A stretch of 14,581 nt of DNA from Actinoplanes liguriensis (GTDB taxonomy: Bacteria > Actinomycetota > Actinomycetes > Mycobacteriales > Micromonosporaceae). Made by a program: the position numbers and the translations under genes. Under the pieces are notes generated by a model. It worked only from the letters and a program-made list of their open reading frames with translations. It ran no database searches and was not told where the DNA came from. This document shows, piece after piece, positions 1 to 6,888 of the stretch. The stretch lies in the NCBI GenBank assembly GCA_000715855.1, contig KL571207.1, positions 1,735-16,315 of the forward strand, in the 5' to 3' direction. Numbering within the stretch: position 1 is the first letter of the stretch; each line of letters opens with the position of its first letter.

Positions 1-1961
1 GGACTACGGCGGCCGACGCGGTGGCCGCGGCCGGGCTCCCGGCGAACGGGCCGAGGGCGATCGTCGTGGTCCGGGAGGCCGACGGCCGGCTGCGCGACCT
101 GGCCTGGGCGCCGGCCGCCGACACCGAGGTCACCCCGGTCCACCTCGACGAGCCGGACGGGCTGGACGTGCTGCGGCACTCGACCGCGCACGTGCTCGCG
201 CAGGCCGTGCAGGACGTGTTCCCGGAGGCGAAGCTCGGCATCGGCCCGCCGATCCGCGACGGCTTCTACTACGACTTCGACGTCGAGAAGCCGTTCCAGC
301 CCGAGGACCTGGGCAAGCTCGAGAAGCGGATGCAGGACATCGTCAAGGCCGGCCAGACCTTCCGGCGCCGGGAGTATTCCTCGCTCGACGAGGCCAAGGC
401 CGAGCTGAAGGACGAGCCGTTCAAGCTCGAGCTGGTCGACATCAAGGGTTCCGATGACGCAGTGGACGAGTCCGATGTCTCTGTGGAGGTCGGCGCCGGC
501 GAGCTCACCCACTACGACAACCTGAACAAGGACGGCGAGCGGGTCTGGGGCGACCTGTGCCGCGGCCCGCACCTGCCGTCGACCCGGCTCATCCCGGCGT
601 TCAAGCTGATGCGCTCGGCCGCCGCCTACTGGCGCGGGTCGGAGAAGAACCCCCAGCTTCAGAGGATCTACGGTACGGCGTGGCAGTCCCGGGACGAGCT
701 CAAGGCGTACCTCAATCGTCTTGCCGAGGCCGAGCGCCGGGACCACCGCAAGTTGGGCACGGAGCTGGACCTCTTCTCGTTCCCCGATGAGATCGGGTCG
801 GGTCTGGTCGTGTTCCACCCGAAGGGTGGCGTGATCAAGCGCGAGATGGAGGACTACGTCCGCGCCCGTCACATCGAGGAGGGCTTCCAGTACGTGGGAA
901 GCCCGCACATCACCAAGGAAGGGCTGTTCCACACCTCGGGACACCTGCCCTACTACAAGGACACCATGTTCCCCCCGATGGAGTTGGAGGGGGCGAACTA
1001 CTACCTCAAGGCGATGAACTGCCCGATGCACAACCTGATCTTCAGGTCGCGCGGGCGGTCCTACCGTGAGCTGCCGATGCGACTCTTCGAGTTCGGCACG
1101 GTGTACCGCTACGAGAAGTCCGGCGTGGTGCACGGCCTGACCCGGGTGCGCGGCCTGACCCAGGACGACTCGCACTCCTACGTCACCGCCGAGCAGGCCC
1201 CGGACGAGATCAAGCACCTGCTGAACTTCGTCCGCTCGCTGCTGGACGACTTCGGCCTGGACGACTACTACCTGGAGCTGTCGACCCGGGACCCGAAGAG
1301 CGACAAGTTCATCGGCTCGGACGAGCAGTGGGAGAGGGCGACCAAGGTCCTGGAGGACGTCGCCACCGAGTCCGGCCTCGAGCTGGTGCTCGACCCGGGT
1401 GGCGCGGCCTTCTACGGCCCGAAGATCAGTGTGCAGGCCAAGGACGCGATCGGCCGTACCTGGCAGATGTCGACCATTCAGTACGACTTCAACCAGCCGG
1501 CCGGCTTCGGTCTGGAGTACCAGGCGGCGGACGGCACCCGGCAGGAGCCGGTGATGATCCACTCGGCGAAGTTCGGCTCGATCGAGCGGTTCTTCGGCGT
1601 GCTGGTCGAGCACTACGCGGGCGCGTTCCCGGCCTGGCTCGCGCCGGTGCAGGTGGTCGGCATCCCGATCCGCGACGACCACGCCGACTACCTGGCGGAG
1701 TTCGTCGCCAAGTTGAAGAAGGCCGGCATCCGCGCCGAGGTCGACTACTCGACCGACCGGATGCAGAAGAAGATCCGCACCGCGCAGCAGCAGAAGATCC
1801 CGTTCATGGCGATCGCCGGCGACGACGACGTCAACGGCGGCACCGTGTCGTTCCGCTACCGGGACGGCTCGCAGCGCAACGGCGTCACGATCGACGAGGC
1901 CGTCGCGCACGTCGTCGAGGTGGTTCGCTCCCGTGTCAACACCGGGCCCAGCGCGGCCTGA
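1..1961 (+). CDS. thrS: Threonyl-tRNA synthetase, 5'-truncated by window edge
   Basis: Class II aminoacyl-tRNA synthetase that attaches threonine to tRNA-Thr in the cytoplasm. The frame is open from base 3 through to TGA at 1959-1961. A GTG at 21 could be called as start, but the residues before it (TTAADA) read like the end of the N-terminal TGS domain, so the true start lies upstream; about 25-30 residues are probably missing. Visible parts in order: the end of TGS; the N2 editing domain with the HxxxH pair (codons at 177 and 189) and CxxxH (codons at 558 and 570); the catalytic core with MNCPMH (zinc Cys codon at 1020), class II motif 2 around YRYEKSG, QDDSH, and motif 3 GSIERFFG; then the anticodon-binding domain from about 1640. 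At 646 or more residues it matches the family length. Its position ahead of the HIT gene is the usual actinobacterial arrangement. Confidence 0.97.
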   Translation, partial: TTAADAVAAAGLPANGPRAIVVVREADGRLRDLAWAPAADTEVTPVHLDEPDGLDVLRHSTAHVLAQAVQDVFPEAKLGIGPPIRDGFYYDFDVEKPFQPEDLGKLEKRMQDIVKAGQTFRRREYSSLDEAKAELKDEPFKLELVDIKGSDDAVDESDVSVEVGAGELTHYDNLNKDGERVWGDLCRGPHLPSTRLIPAFKLMRSAAAYWRGSEKNPQLQRIYGTAWQSRDELKAYLNRLAEAERRDHRKLGTELDLFSFPDEIGSGLVVFHPKGGVIKREMEDYVRARHIEEGFQYVGSPHITKEGLFHTSGHLPYYKDTMFPPMELEGANYYLKAMNCPMHNLIFRSRGRSYRELPMRLFEFGTVYRYEKSGVVHGLTRVRGLTQDDSHSYVTAEQAPDEIKHLLNFVRSLLDDFGLDDYYLELSTRDPKSDKFIGSDEQWERATKVLEDVATESGLELVLDPGGAAFYGPKISVQAKDAIGRTWQMSTIQYDFNQPAGFGLEYQAADGTRQEPVMIHSAKFGSIERFFGVLVEHYAGAFPAWLAPVQVVGIPIRDDHADYLAEFVAKLKKAGIRAEVDYSTDRMQKKIRTAQQQKIPFMAIAGDDDVNGGTVSFRYRDGSQRNGVTIDEAVAHVVEVVRSRVNTGPSAA

Positions 1962-2090
1962 TCTCCGCTCCGGCTCCCGCCGGCCGGCCTTCCGCTGGAC
2001 AGCTTCCGCGTGGCGCGGCGGCGGGAGCGGGGTGGACGTGCTCACGCACGTGGCCGCTGTCACGCTCGCGAGCCGGAGCCCTCGACCGCT

Positions 2091-2096
2091 TAGGAT
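2091..2096 (+). promoter_or_regulatory. Candidate -10 box for the HIT gene
   Basis: TAGGAT fits the actinobacterial TAnnnT -10 pattern and ends 7 bases before the ATG at 2104. Transcription would then begin at or next to the start codon, giving a leaderless mRNA. No convincing -35 box is visible. The GGATGCGGGG stretch could instead serve as a weak ribosome-binding site on a transcript from thrS. Confidence 0.4.
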
Positions 2097-2103
2097 GCGG
2101 GGC

Positions 2104-2610
2104 ATGGAGACGGGCGAGCCGGATGGTCTGGAGCGGCTCTGGACTCCGCACCGGATGCCGTACATCACCGGGGACCGGGCTCCGGCCGGCTGTCCGCTGT
2201 GTCTGGCCCCTGATCTGCCCGAGCCGGAGAGCCTGGTGGTGGCCCGTGGCGAGCTGGTCTTCGCGCTGCTGAACCTATATCCGTACAACCCCGGGCACGT
2301 GATGATCTGCCCCTATCGGCACGTCGCGGACTACACCGACCTGACCGAGGAGGAGACGGTCGAGACGGCTGCCCTGACCCGGACGGCAATGCGGGTGATC
2401 CGCTCGGTGAGCCGGCCGCACGGCTTCAACCTCGGGATGAACCAGGGCGCGGTGGCCGGCGCCGGGATCGCCGAGCACCTGCATCAGCACGTGGTGCCGC
2501 GGTGGAGCGGCGACGGCAACTTCATGCCGGTGATCGGTCAGACCAAGGTCCTTCCGCAACTGCTCTCCGAGACCCGGCTCATGTTGTCGAAGGCCTGGCC
2601 GGCGACGTAG
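2104..2610 (+). CDS. HIT-family protein, Ap4A phosphorylase-like
   Basis: A 168-residue histidine-triad protein, probably a nucleotide phosphorylase/hydrolase acting on diadenosine tetraphosphate. The HIT motif HLHQHVV has its three histidines at residues 125, 127 and 129. The segments LQRLWTP-like (LERLWTPHRM), LNLYPYNPGH and SRPHGFN closely resemble M. tuberculosis Rv2613c, a characterised Ap4A phosphorylase that also sits between thrS and pgsA. A CPLC pair at residues 30-33 may bind metal. The frame is open back to 1933, but the family-like sequence starts only at METGEP, so ATG 2104 is chosen; ATG 2095 (three residues longer) is possible. ThrRS enzymes can make Ap4A, so the neighbourhood fits an alarmone-removal role. 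The last 32 bases overlap the convergent TetR gene. The family is certain; the exact substrate is inferred. Confidence 0.92.
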   Translation: METGEPDGLERLWTPHRMPYITGDRAPAGCPLCLAPDLPEPESLVVARGELVFALLNLYPYNPGHVMICPYRHVADYTDLTEEETVETAALTRTAMRVIRSVSRPHGFNLGMNQGAVAGAGIAEHLHQHVVPRWSGDGNFMPVIGQTKVLPQLLSETRLMLSKAWPAT

Positions 2611-3172
2611 TCAGGGCCGCGAGCGCGCGGATGCCGGCGACGATGTCCTCCGCGGAGGGCGCGTTCGCCGGGTCGGTGAGCCACTGGGTGAGCACGCCGG
2701 ACATCAGCGCCATCTGCACCGAGCCGAGCGAGCGCACGGTCTCGTCGTCGAGCTGATCCTCCGGCGTGCCGCTGAGCATCGCGGCCATCCCGGAGCGGCC
2801 GGCCCGGACCCCCTCGGCGAGCTGTTCGCGCAGCTGGGGGTTGTGCTCGGCCTGCAGTGCGACCTCGACGCTGGCCAGCCAGAGCGGCCGGTCGGTCTGG
2901 ATCGACCGGATCACCCGCCGCCAGAAGTCGAGCATCGGGTCCTCGTCACCCTCGCCCGGCTCGCCCAGAGCCCGGCCCAGCGCGTCGCCCCACTCCTCCA
3001 TGGCGCTGAGCATCGCGGCGGTCATCAGCGCCTCGGTCGAACCGTAGTGATAGCCGATCGAGGCCAGATTGGTGGCGGAGAGCGCCACGATGTCACGGGC
3101 CGTGGTGCGGGCGTAACCCTTCTCCAGCAGCGCCTTCTTGGCGCCCTTCAGCAGCTCCTCGCGATGCCCCAT
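2579..3172 (-). CDS. TetR/AcrR-family transcriptional repressor
   Basis: A 197-residue one-component regulator. The N-terminal DNA-binding domain covers about residues 3-50, with the helix-turn-helix at residues 24-43 (TARDIVALSATNLASIGYHY) and the typical YHYGSTEAL exit. The rest is a helical ligand-binding and dimerisation domain with no recognisable ligand signature. The ATG at 3172 has an AGGA ribosome-binding site nine bases upstream. The gene is divergent from the FAD monooxygenase, with a 55-bp gap holding a perfect inverted repeat (3191-3219). This layout suggests that it represses both itself and the monooxygenase and is released by a small molecule, perhaps the enzyme's substrate. 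Its 3' end runs 32 bases into the HIT gene. The effector is unknown. Confidence 0.93.
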   Translation of the reverse strand: MGHREELLKGAKKALLEKGYARTTARDIVALSATNLASIGYHYGSTEALMTAAMLSAMEEWGDALGRALGEPGEGDEDPMLDFWRRVIRSIQTDRPLWLASVEVALQAEHNPQLREQLAEGVRAGRSGMAAMLSGTPEDQLDDETVRSLGSVQMALMSGVLTQWLTDPANAPSAEDIVAGIRALAALTTSPARPSTT

Positions 3173-3189
3173 GTTCGTAGATCCTAACT

Positions 3190-3195
3190 TCTATA
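3190..3195 (-). promoter_or_regulatory. Candidate -10 box of the tetR gene
   Basis: On the minus strand this reads TATAGA. It predicts a start near 3183 and a short leader carrying the AGGA site before ATG 3172. It overlaps the left end of the operator palindrome, so a bound repressor would cover it. The -35 region is not recognisable. Confidence 0.4.
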
Positions 3196-3219
3196 CAAAC
3201 GTATAAGACGTTTGTATAG
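3191..3219. promoter_or_regulatory. Perfect inverted-repeat operator, probable TetR site
   Basis: Two 11-bp arms, CTATACAAACG (3191-3201) and CGTTTGTATAG (3209-3219), are exact reverse complements around a 7-bp AT-rich spacer (TATAAGA). The site fills the 55-bp gap between the divergent tetR and monooxygenase genes and is far more AT-rich than its surroundings. Each end lies in a candidate -10 box, one per strand, so a single repressor complex could shut both promoters. Each arm is long enough to be contacted by one TetR dimer. That the neighbouring TetR binds here is an inference from the layout. Confidence 0.85.
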
Positions 3220-3220
3220 T
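3215..3220 (+). promoter_or_regulatory. Candidate -10 box of the FAD monooxygenase
   Basis: TATAGT ends 7 bases before the ATG at 3228, which would make this a leaderless transcript. There is no good ribosome-binding site in the remaining bases (AGGTCGC), in keeping with that. The box overlaps the right arm of the operator. An alternative -10, TATAAG at 3202-3207, lies in the spacer. Confidence 0.45.
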
Positions 3221-3227
3221 AGGTCGC

Positions 3228-4397
3228 ATGACGAACTCACGGGTACTGATCTCCGGCGCCGGCATCGGCGGTCCCGCTCTCGCTTTCTGGCTGGTCAAGC
3301 GCGGCTTCGAGGTGACCGTCGTGGAGCGCGCGGCCGAGCTTCGCGAGGCCGGCTACAAGGTGGACGTGCGCGGCGCCGCGACCGAGGCGCTCCGCAGGAT
3401 GGGCCTGCTGGCCGGGGCGCAGGCCGCCGACACCGGCATGGAGCAGATCACCTACGTCAAGCGGAACGGCGACCCGATCGCCAAGCTCCCGGCCGACCTG
3501 CTCATGGGCCGCCGCGGCGACGACCTCGAGATCATGCGCGGCGACCTGACCCGGCTCCTGCACGACGCCACCGCCGCCGACGTGGAGTATGTGTTCGGCG
3601 ACGCCATCGCCACCCTGGCGGACGGGCCCGACGGCGTCGACGTGACGTTCGAGAAGGGCGCGCCCCGCCGGTTCGACTTCGTCGTCGGCGCCGACGGCCT
3701 GCACTCCGCGACCCGCCGGATGGTGCTGGGCGAGACGCCGCTCCACCACCTCGGTGCGTACATCTCGATCTTCTCGGTCCCGAACGACCTGGGCGTGGTC
3801 CGCGAAGAGGTGATGTATTCGCGGCCCGGCCGGCTGCTCTTCGCCTACGCGATGGAGCCCGGCCGGCCCGCCCGCGTCGGCATGGTCTTCGCGTCCCCGG
3901 AGCTGAGCTACGACCGCCGCGACGCCGCCGCGCAGCGGCAACTGGTCCGCGAGGCGTTCGCCGGGCAGGGCTGGCGGTGCGACGAGTTCCTGACCGCGAT
4001 GGACTCCGCGCCCGACTTCTACTTCGACTCGATGAGCCAGGTCGAGCTGCCGTCCTGGTCGTCGGGGCGGGTGGCGCTGCTCGGCGACGCCGCGCACTGC
4101 CCGTCGCCGGCGTCCGGGCAGGGCACGAGTCTCGCGCTCGTCGGGGCGTACGTGCTCGGTCAGCACCTCGGTGAGCCGGGCGGCTTCGCGGCCTACGAGA
4201 GCGCGATGAGGACGTACGTCGAAAAGAATCTGGCCTTCGGCCGCAAGATGGTCAAGGACATGGTGCCCGGTGGCCGCCTCACCATCGCCTTCCGCAACTA
4301 CGGGATGCGGACCCTCAAGTTCCACCCGCAGAAGGAGAAGGTCATCGACAAGGTCCTCGCGCCGATGCACGAGGCGGCCAACGCGATCACTATCTGA
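3228..4397 (+). CDS. FAD-dependent monooxygenase (class A flavoprotein hydroxylase, TetX-like size)
   Basis: A 389-residue single-component aromatic-hydroxylase-type flavoenzyme, expected to use NAD(P)H and O2 to hydroxylate an aromatic or polyketide-like compound in the cytoplasm. The three fold signatures are present: the Rossmann GxGxxG (GAGIGG, residues 10-15) with the ribose-binding acid at E33; the DG motif GADGLHS (residues 154-160); and the GD motif LGDAAHCPSPASGQG starting near residue 285. It lacks the C-terminal thioredoxin-like domain of longer PHBH-type enzymes. Its length equals that of TetX tetracycline-inactivating enzymes, and pairing with a divergent TetR gene is common for detoxification genes. 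A role in secondary metabolism or catabolism is equally possible. The 3' end overlaps the convergent EF-G-like gene by 8 bases. The fold is certain; the substrate is unknown. Confidence 0.93.
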   Translation: MTNSRVLISGAGIGGPALAFWLVKRGFEVTVVERAAELREAGYKVDVRGAATEALRRMGLLAGAQAADTGMEQITYVKRNGDPIAKLPADLLMGRRGDDLEIMRGDLTRLLHDATAADVEYVFGDAIATLADGPDGVDVTFEKGAPRRFDFVVGADGLHSATRRMVLGETPLHHLGAYISIFSVPNDLGVVREEVMYSRPGRLLFAYAMEPGRPARVGMVFASPELSYDRRDAAAQRQLVREAFAGQGWRCDEFLTAMDSAPDFYFDSMSQVELPSWSSGRVALLGDAAHCPSPASGQGTSLALVGAYVLGQHLGEPGGFAAYESAMRTYVEKNLAFGRKMVKDMVPGGRLTIAFRNYGMRTLKFHPQKEKVIDKVLAPMHEAANAITI

Positions 4398-6549
4398 CGG
4401 CGTGCTCCTTCTTGACGGCGTCGGCGAGGTGCGCGGGCATCGGCTCGTGGCGGATGTAGGAGCGGGAGAACGTGCCCGCTCCGGACGAGAGCGCCCGCAG
4501 CTCCACGGCGTAGCGGACCAGCTCGATCGCCGGCACCTCGGCGCGGACCAGACTGTGCCCGCCGTCGTCCTCGGTGTCCGTGCCGAGCGGCCGGCCCCGG
4601 CGCCCGGAGAGATCGCTCATCACCGCGCCGACGTAGGTGTCGGGCACCCGCACGACGATCTCGTCCACCGGCTCCAGCAGCGTCATCTGCCCCGCGCCGG
4701 CCGCCTCGCGCAGGGCGAGCGCCCCCGCGGTCTGGAACGCCGCGTCCGAGGAGTCGACGCTGTGCGCCTTGCCGTCGGTGAGCGTGACCTTCAGGTCGAC
4801 AACCGGGTAACCGGCCACGATGCCCTTCTCCAGCTGCGCGCGGACACCCTTCTCCACCGACGGGATGTAGTTGTGCGGCACCGCGCCGCCGACCACCTTG
4901 TCCACGAACTGGAAACCGCTGCCGCGGGGGAGGGGCTCGATCTCGATGTCGCAGACCGCGTACTGCCCGTGCCCGCCGGACTGCTTGACGTGCCGCCCGT
5001 GCCCCTTGGCGGTCGCGCCGAACGTCTCCCGCAGCGACACCTTCACCGGCTCGGTGTCGAGCTCGACACCGCCGGAGCGGAGCCGGTCGAGGACGACGTC
5101 GGCGTGCGACTCGCCCATCGTCCAGAGCACCAGCTGGTGGGTGTCGGCGTTGCGCTCCAGGCGCAGCGTCGGGTCACCGGCGACCAGGCGGCCCAGGTTC
5201 TTGGCCAGCGCGTCCTCGTCGGAGCGGGTCTTGGCGACGACCGCGATCGGCAGCAGCGGCTCCGGCATCGACCAGGGCGCCATCAGCATCGGGTCGTCCT
5301 TGCCGGACAGGGTGTCGCCGGTCTCCGCCGAGCCGGACTTGGTGATCGCGCAGATGTCCCCGGCGACACAGGCGCCCACCTCGCGCAGCGTGGCGCCGAG
5401 CGGGGTGTAGACGTGCGCCACCCGCTCGTCGGCGTCGTGGTCGGGGTGACCGCGCTCGGCCATGCCGTGGCCGGAGACGTGCAGCGTCTGGTCCGGGCGC
5501 AGGGTGCCGGAGAAGACGCGGACCAGTGACACCCGGCCGACGTGCCGGTCGATCGTGGTGCGGACCACCTCGGCGACCAGCGGGCCGTCCGGGTCGCAGG
5601 TCAGCGGCGGCCGCGGCGAGCCGTCCACCCCGGTGACCACCGGCAGCTCGTGCTCCAGCGGCGACGGCGCGGCGTCGGTCAAGCCGTCGAGCAGCGCGTC
5701 CAGCCCGACGCCGGTGCCCGCGCAGACCGGGATCACCGGGTAGAAGTTGCCCCGGGCGACCGCCTTGTGCAGGTCCGGGATCAGCGCGGCGGTGGAGATC
5801 AGCTCACCGGCGATGTACCGGTCCATCAGGGTCTCGTCCTCGCTCTCGGCGATGATCCCCTCGATGAGCTGGTTCCGGTCGTCGGCGATCGGGTTCAGGT
5901 GCTCCGGCTCGGCCTCCCCGGCCCGCGGCGGATAGCCCTGCGAGTAGTCCAGGACCCGGAGCGAGACCAGGCCGATCAGGCCGACGACCGACTGGCCGTC
6001 GTCGCCGAGCATCGGCTGGTAGGTCGGCATCACGTTCTCGCCGAACGCCTCCTGGCAGTCCTGCAGCGCCTGCTCGTAGTCGGCGCGCGGATGATCCAGC
6101 CGGGTGATCGCGACGGCCCGCGGCATGCCGACCGCCGCGCACTCCTCCCACAGCCCGACGGTCGCCTCGTCGACACCGTCCACCGCGGAGATCACGAACA
6201 GCGCCGCGTCCGCCGCGCGCAGGCCGGCCCGCAGCTCACCGACGAAGTCGGCGTAGCCGGGCGTGTCGAGGAGGTTGACCTTCACATCCCGGTGCACCAG
6301 CGGGGCGCAGGACAGCGCCACCGAACGTTGCTGCCGTACCGCGGCCGGGTCGTTGTCGGTGGTCGTGGTGCCGTCGGTCACCGTGCCGGCCCGCGGGATC
6401 GTGCCGGTGGCCGCGAGCAGCGCCTCCACCAGCGTGGTCTTCCCGGCGCCGGAGTGGCCCACCAGCACCACGTTGCGTACTCTGCCGGGCTCTGTCACCA
6501 CCGGTGCGGTCGCACCGGCAAGCCCCTTCTCCGAAGTCTTTTGCGCCAT
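4390..6549 (-). CDS. Elongation factor G-like GTPase (EF-G2 type)
   Basis: A 719-residue translational GTPase relative, organised like EF-G: G domain, beta-barrel domain II, then domains III-V ending in SYIRHEPMP. The P-loop is intact (GHSGAGKT, residues 31-38), but other G motifs differ from classical EF-G: RSVAL at residues 75-79 replaces RGITI, losing the switch I Thr; DTPGY (95-99) replaces DTPGH, losing the catalytic His; and TRLD (149-152) replaces NKxD. A PGY motif also occurs in Thermus thermophilus EF-G-2, so this is a known paralogue type rather than the main translocase. The frame runs open to 6741, but ATG 6549 is chosen for its AGGAG site eight bases upstream; ATG 6573 is an in-frame alternative without such a site. 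The upstream leader contains a 167-bp palindrome. Its role in translation is unproven. Confidence 0.92.
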   Translation of the reverse strand: MAQKTSEKGLAGATAPVVTEPGRVRNVVLVGHSGAGKTTLVEALLAATGTIPRAGTVTDGTTTTDNDPAAVRQQRSVALSCAPLVHRDVKVNLLDTPGYADFVGELRAGLRAADAALFVISAVDGVDEATVGLWEECAAVGMPRAVAITRLDHPRADYEQALQDCQEAFGENVMPTYQPMLGDDGQSVVGLIGLVSLRVLDYSQGYPPRAGEAEPEHLNPIADDRNQLIEGIIAESEDETLMDRYIAGELISTAALIPDLHKAVARGNFYPVIPVCAGTGVGLDALLDGLTDAAPSPLEHELPVVTGVDGSPRPPLTCDPDGPLVAEVVRTTIDRHVGRVSLVRVFSGTLRPDQTLHVSGHGMAERGHPDHDADERVAHVYTPLGATLREVGACVAGDICAITKSGSAETGDTLSGKDDPMLMAPWSMPEPLLPIAVVAKTRSDEDALAKNLGRLVAGDPTLRLERNADTHQLVLWTMGESHADVVLDRLRSGGVELDTEPVKVSLRETFGATAKGHGRHVKQSGGHGQYAVCDIEIEPLPRGSGFQFVDKVVGGAVPHNYIPSVEKGVRAQLEKGIVAGYPVVDLKVTLTDGKAHSVDSSDAAFQTAGALALREAAGAGQMTLLEPVDEIVVRVPDTYVGAVMSDLSGRRGRPLGTDTEDDGGHSLVRAEVPAIELVRYAVELRALSSGAGTFSRSYIRHEPMPAHLADAVKKEHAVR

Positions 6550-6554
6550 GCCGA

Positions 6555-6708
6555 GCGCTCCTGTCGTTTTCATGCTGTGAGGGTGAGTTGTGGAATCCGG
6601 CCGGGGCTGCGGCGTGGTCAGGAGCGCGCCTGGCAGCACCCGCGAAACACCCACATACAACACCGGTATGCGGGCGCTTCGCGGGCGATGCCAGCCACCC
6701 TCCTGACC
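6555..6708 (-). promoter_or_regulatory. Candidate ribosome-binding-site switch in the EF-G-like leader
   Basis: On the minus-strand transcript, the ribosome-binding region of the EF-G-like gene reads CAGGAGCGC (6563 to 6555). A perfect 9-nt complement, GCGCTCCTG, lies at 6627 to 6619, in the 3' arm of the upstream palindrome. In the folded palindrome that 3' arm instead pairs through an uninterrupted 9-bp block (6616-6624 with 6700-6708), whose 5' partner GGTCAGGAG carries the same CAGGAG core. The two pairings share bases and cannot coexist, the layout of an anti-anti-SD / anti-SD / SD switch. The complementarity is seen directly; regulation is inferred, and there is no evidence of a ligand. 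Confidence 0.4.
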
Positions 6709-6745
6709 TCGCCTCGCACTCGGCCGGATTCCACAACTCACCCTC
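6579..6745. repeat. 167-bp imperfect palindrome with 25-bp perfect ends
   Basis: Positions 6579-6603 and 6721-6745 are exact reverse complements (25 bp). The symmetry continues to a 7-base loop at 6659-6665: 66 of 80 paired positions are Watson-Crick, including perfect blocks 6616-6624/6700-6708 and 6639-6646/6678-6685. Five of the 14 exceptions (6627, 6638, 6647, 6649, 6653) are G-U on the minus-strand RNA but A-C on the plus strand; two (6604, 6608) are the reverse. The palindrome fills most of the 339-bp gap between the divergent EF-G-like and pgsA genes. It could be a structured mRNA leader or a miniature inverted-repeat element. GCTGT occurs on both sides (6574-6578 and 6748-6752), but the right copy is 2 bases off the repeat end, so a target duplication is doubtful. 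Confidence 0.9.
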
Positions 6746-6752
6746 CCGCTGT

Positions 6753-6758
6753 TCTATA
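6753..6758 (-). promoter_or_regulatory. Candidate -10 box of the EF-G-like gene
   Basis: TATAGA on the minus strand, in an AT-rich patch unusual for this window, predicts transcription starting at about 6746, exactly where the palindrome begins. The whole palindrome would then form the 5' end of the mRNA. No clear -35 box is visible. Confidence 0.4.
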
Positions 6759-6799
6759 AATCCCACACCCGGTGCTGTAGCGCCCGCAAGGACCTGAAG

Positions 6800-6831
6800 G
6801 GCACCCGAGGTGCCGGATGGTGACGATCCGG
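6800..6831. repeat. Two overlapping small inverted repeats upstream of pgsA
   Basis: GGCACC (6800-6805) pairs with GGTGCC (6809-6814) across 3 bases, and CCGGAT (6813-6818) pairs with ATCCGG (6826-6831) across 7 bases. The two hairpins share CC at 6813-6814, so they compete. No T-run follows either one, so a terminator is unlikely. They could be regulatory sites in the EF-G/pgsA divergent promoter region or chance structure in GC-rich DNA. Confidence 0.3.
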
Positions 6832-6873
6832 CCAACCGGGGGGCGAGCCGTACCGTGATCAGGCGCGCGCCGT

Positions 6874-6879
6874 TATGGT
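6874..6879 (+). promoter_or_regulatory. Candidate -10 box of the pgsA-patA-pimA operon
   Basis: TATGGT fits TAnnnT and lies 9 bases before ATG 6889. The transcript would have a leader of only a few bases or none. The alternative reading is a weak GGGA ribosome-binding site at 6880-6883 served by an upstream promoter. Confidence 0.35.
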
Positions 6880-6888
6880 GGGACGGCC

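Noticed and set aside
1328..2272. A 314-residue plus-strand frame overlapping the 3' end of thrS
   Set aside because: It is Arg/Gly/Pro-rich with no family motif, and the ThrRS motif 3 and anticodon domain are encoded in another frame. It is a GC-rich shadow frame.
3237..4370. A 377-residue minus-strand frame opposite the FAD monooxygenase
   Set aside because: The plus strand carries all three flavoprotein motifs. The opposite frame is rich in His/Arg/Val repeats typical of antisense shadows.
6574..6752. GCTGT on both sides of the palindrome as a transposon target duplication
   Set aside because: The right copy is two bases away from the end of the inverted repeat, and a 5-mer match is weak evidence. 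No transposase fragment is present, so a MITE is only an alternative.
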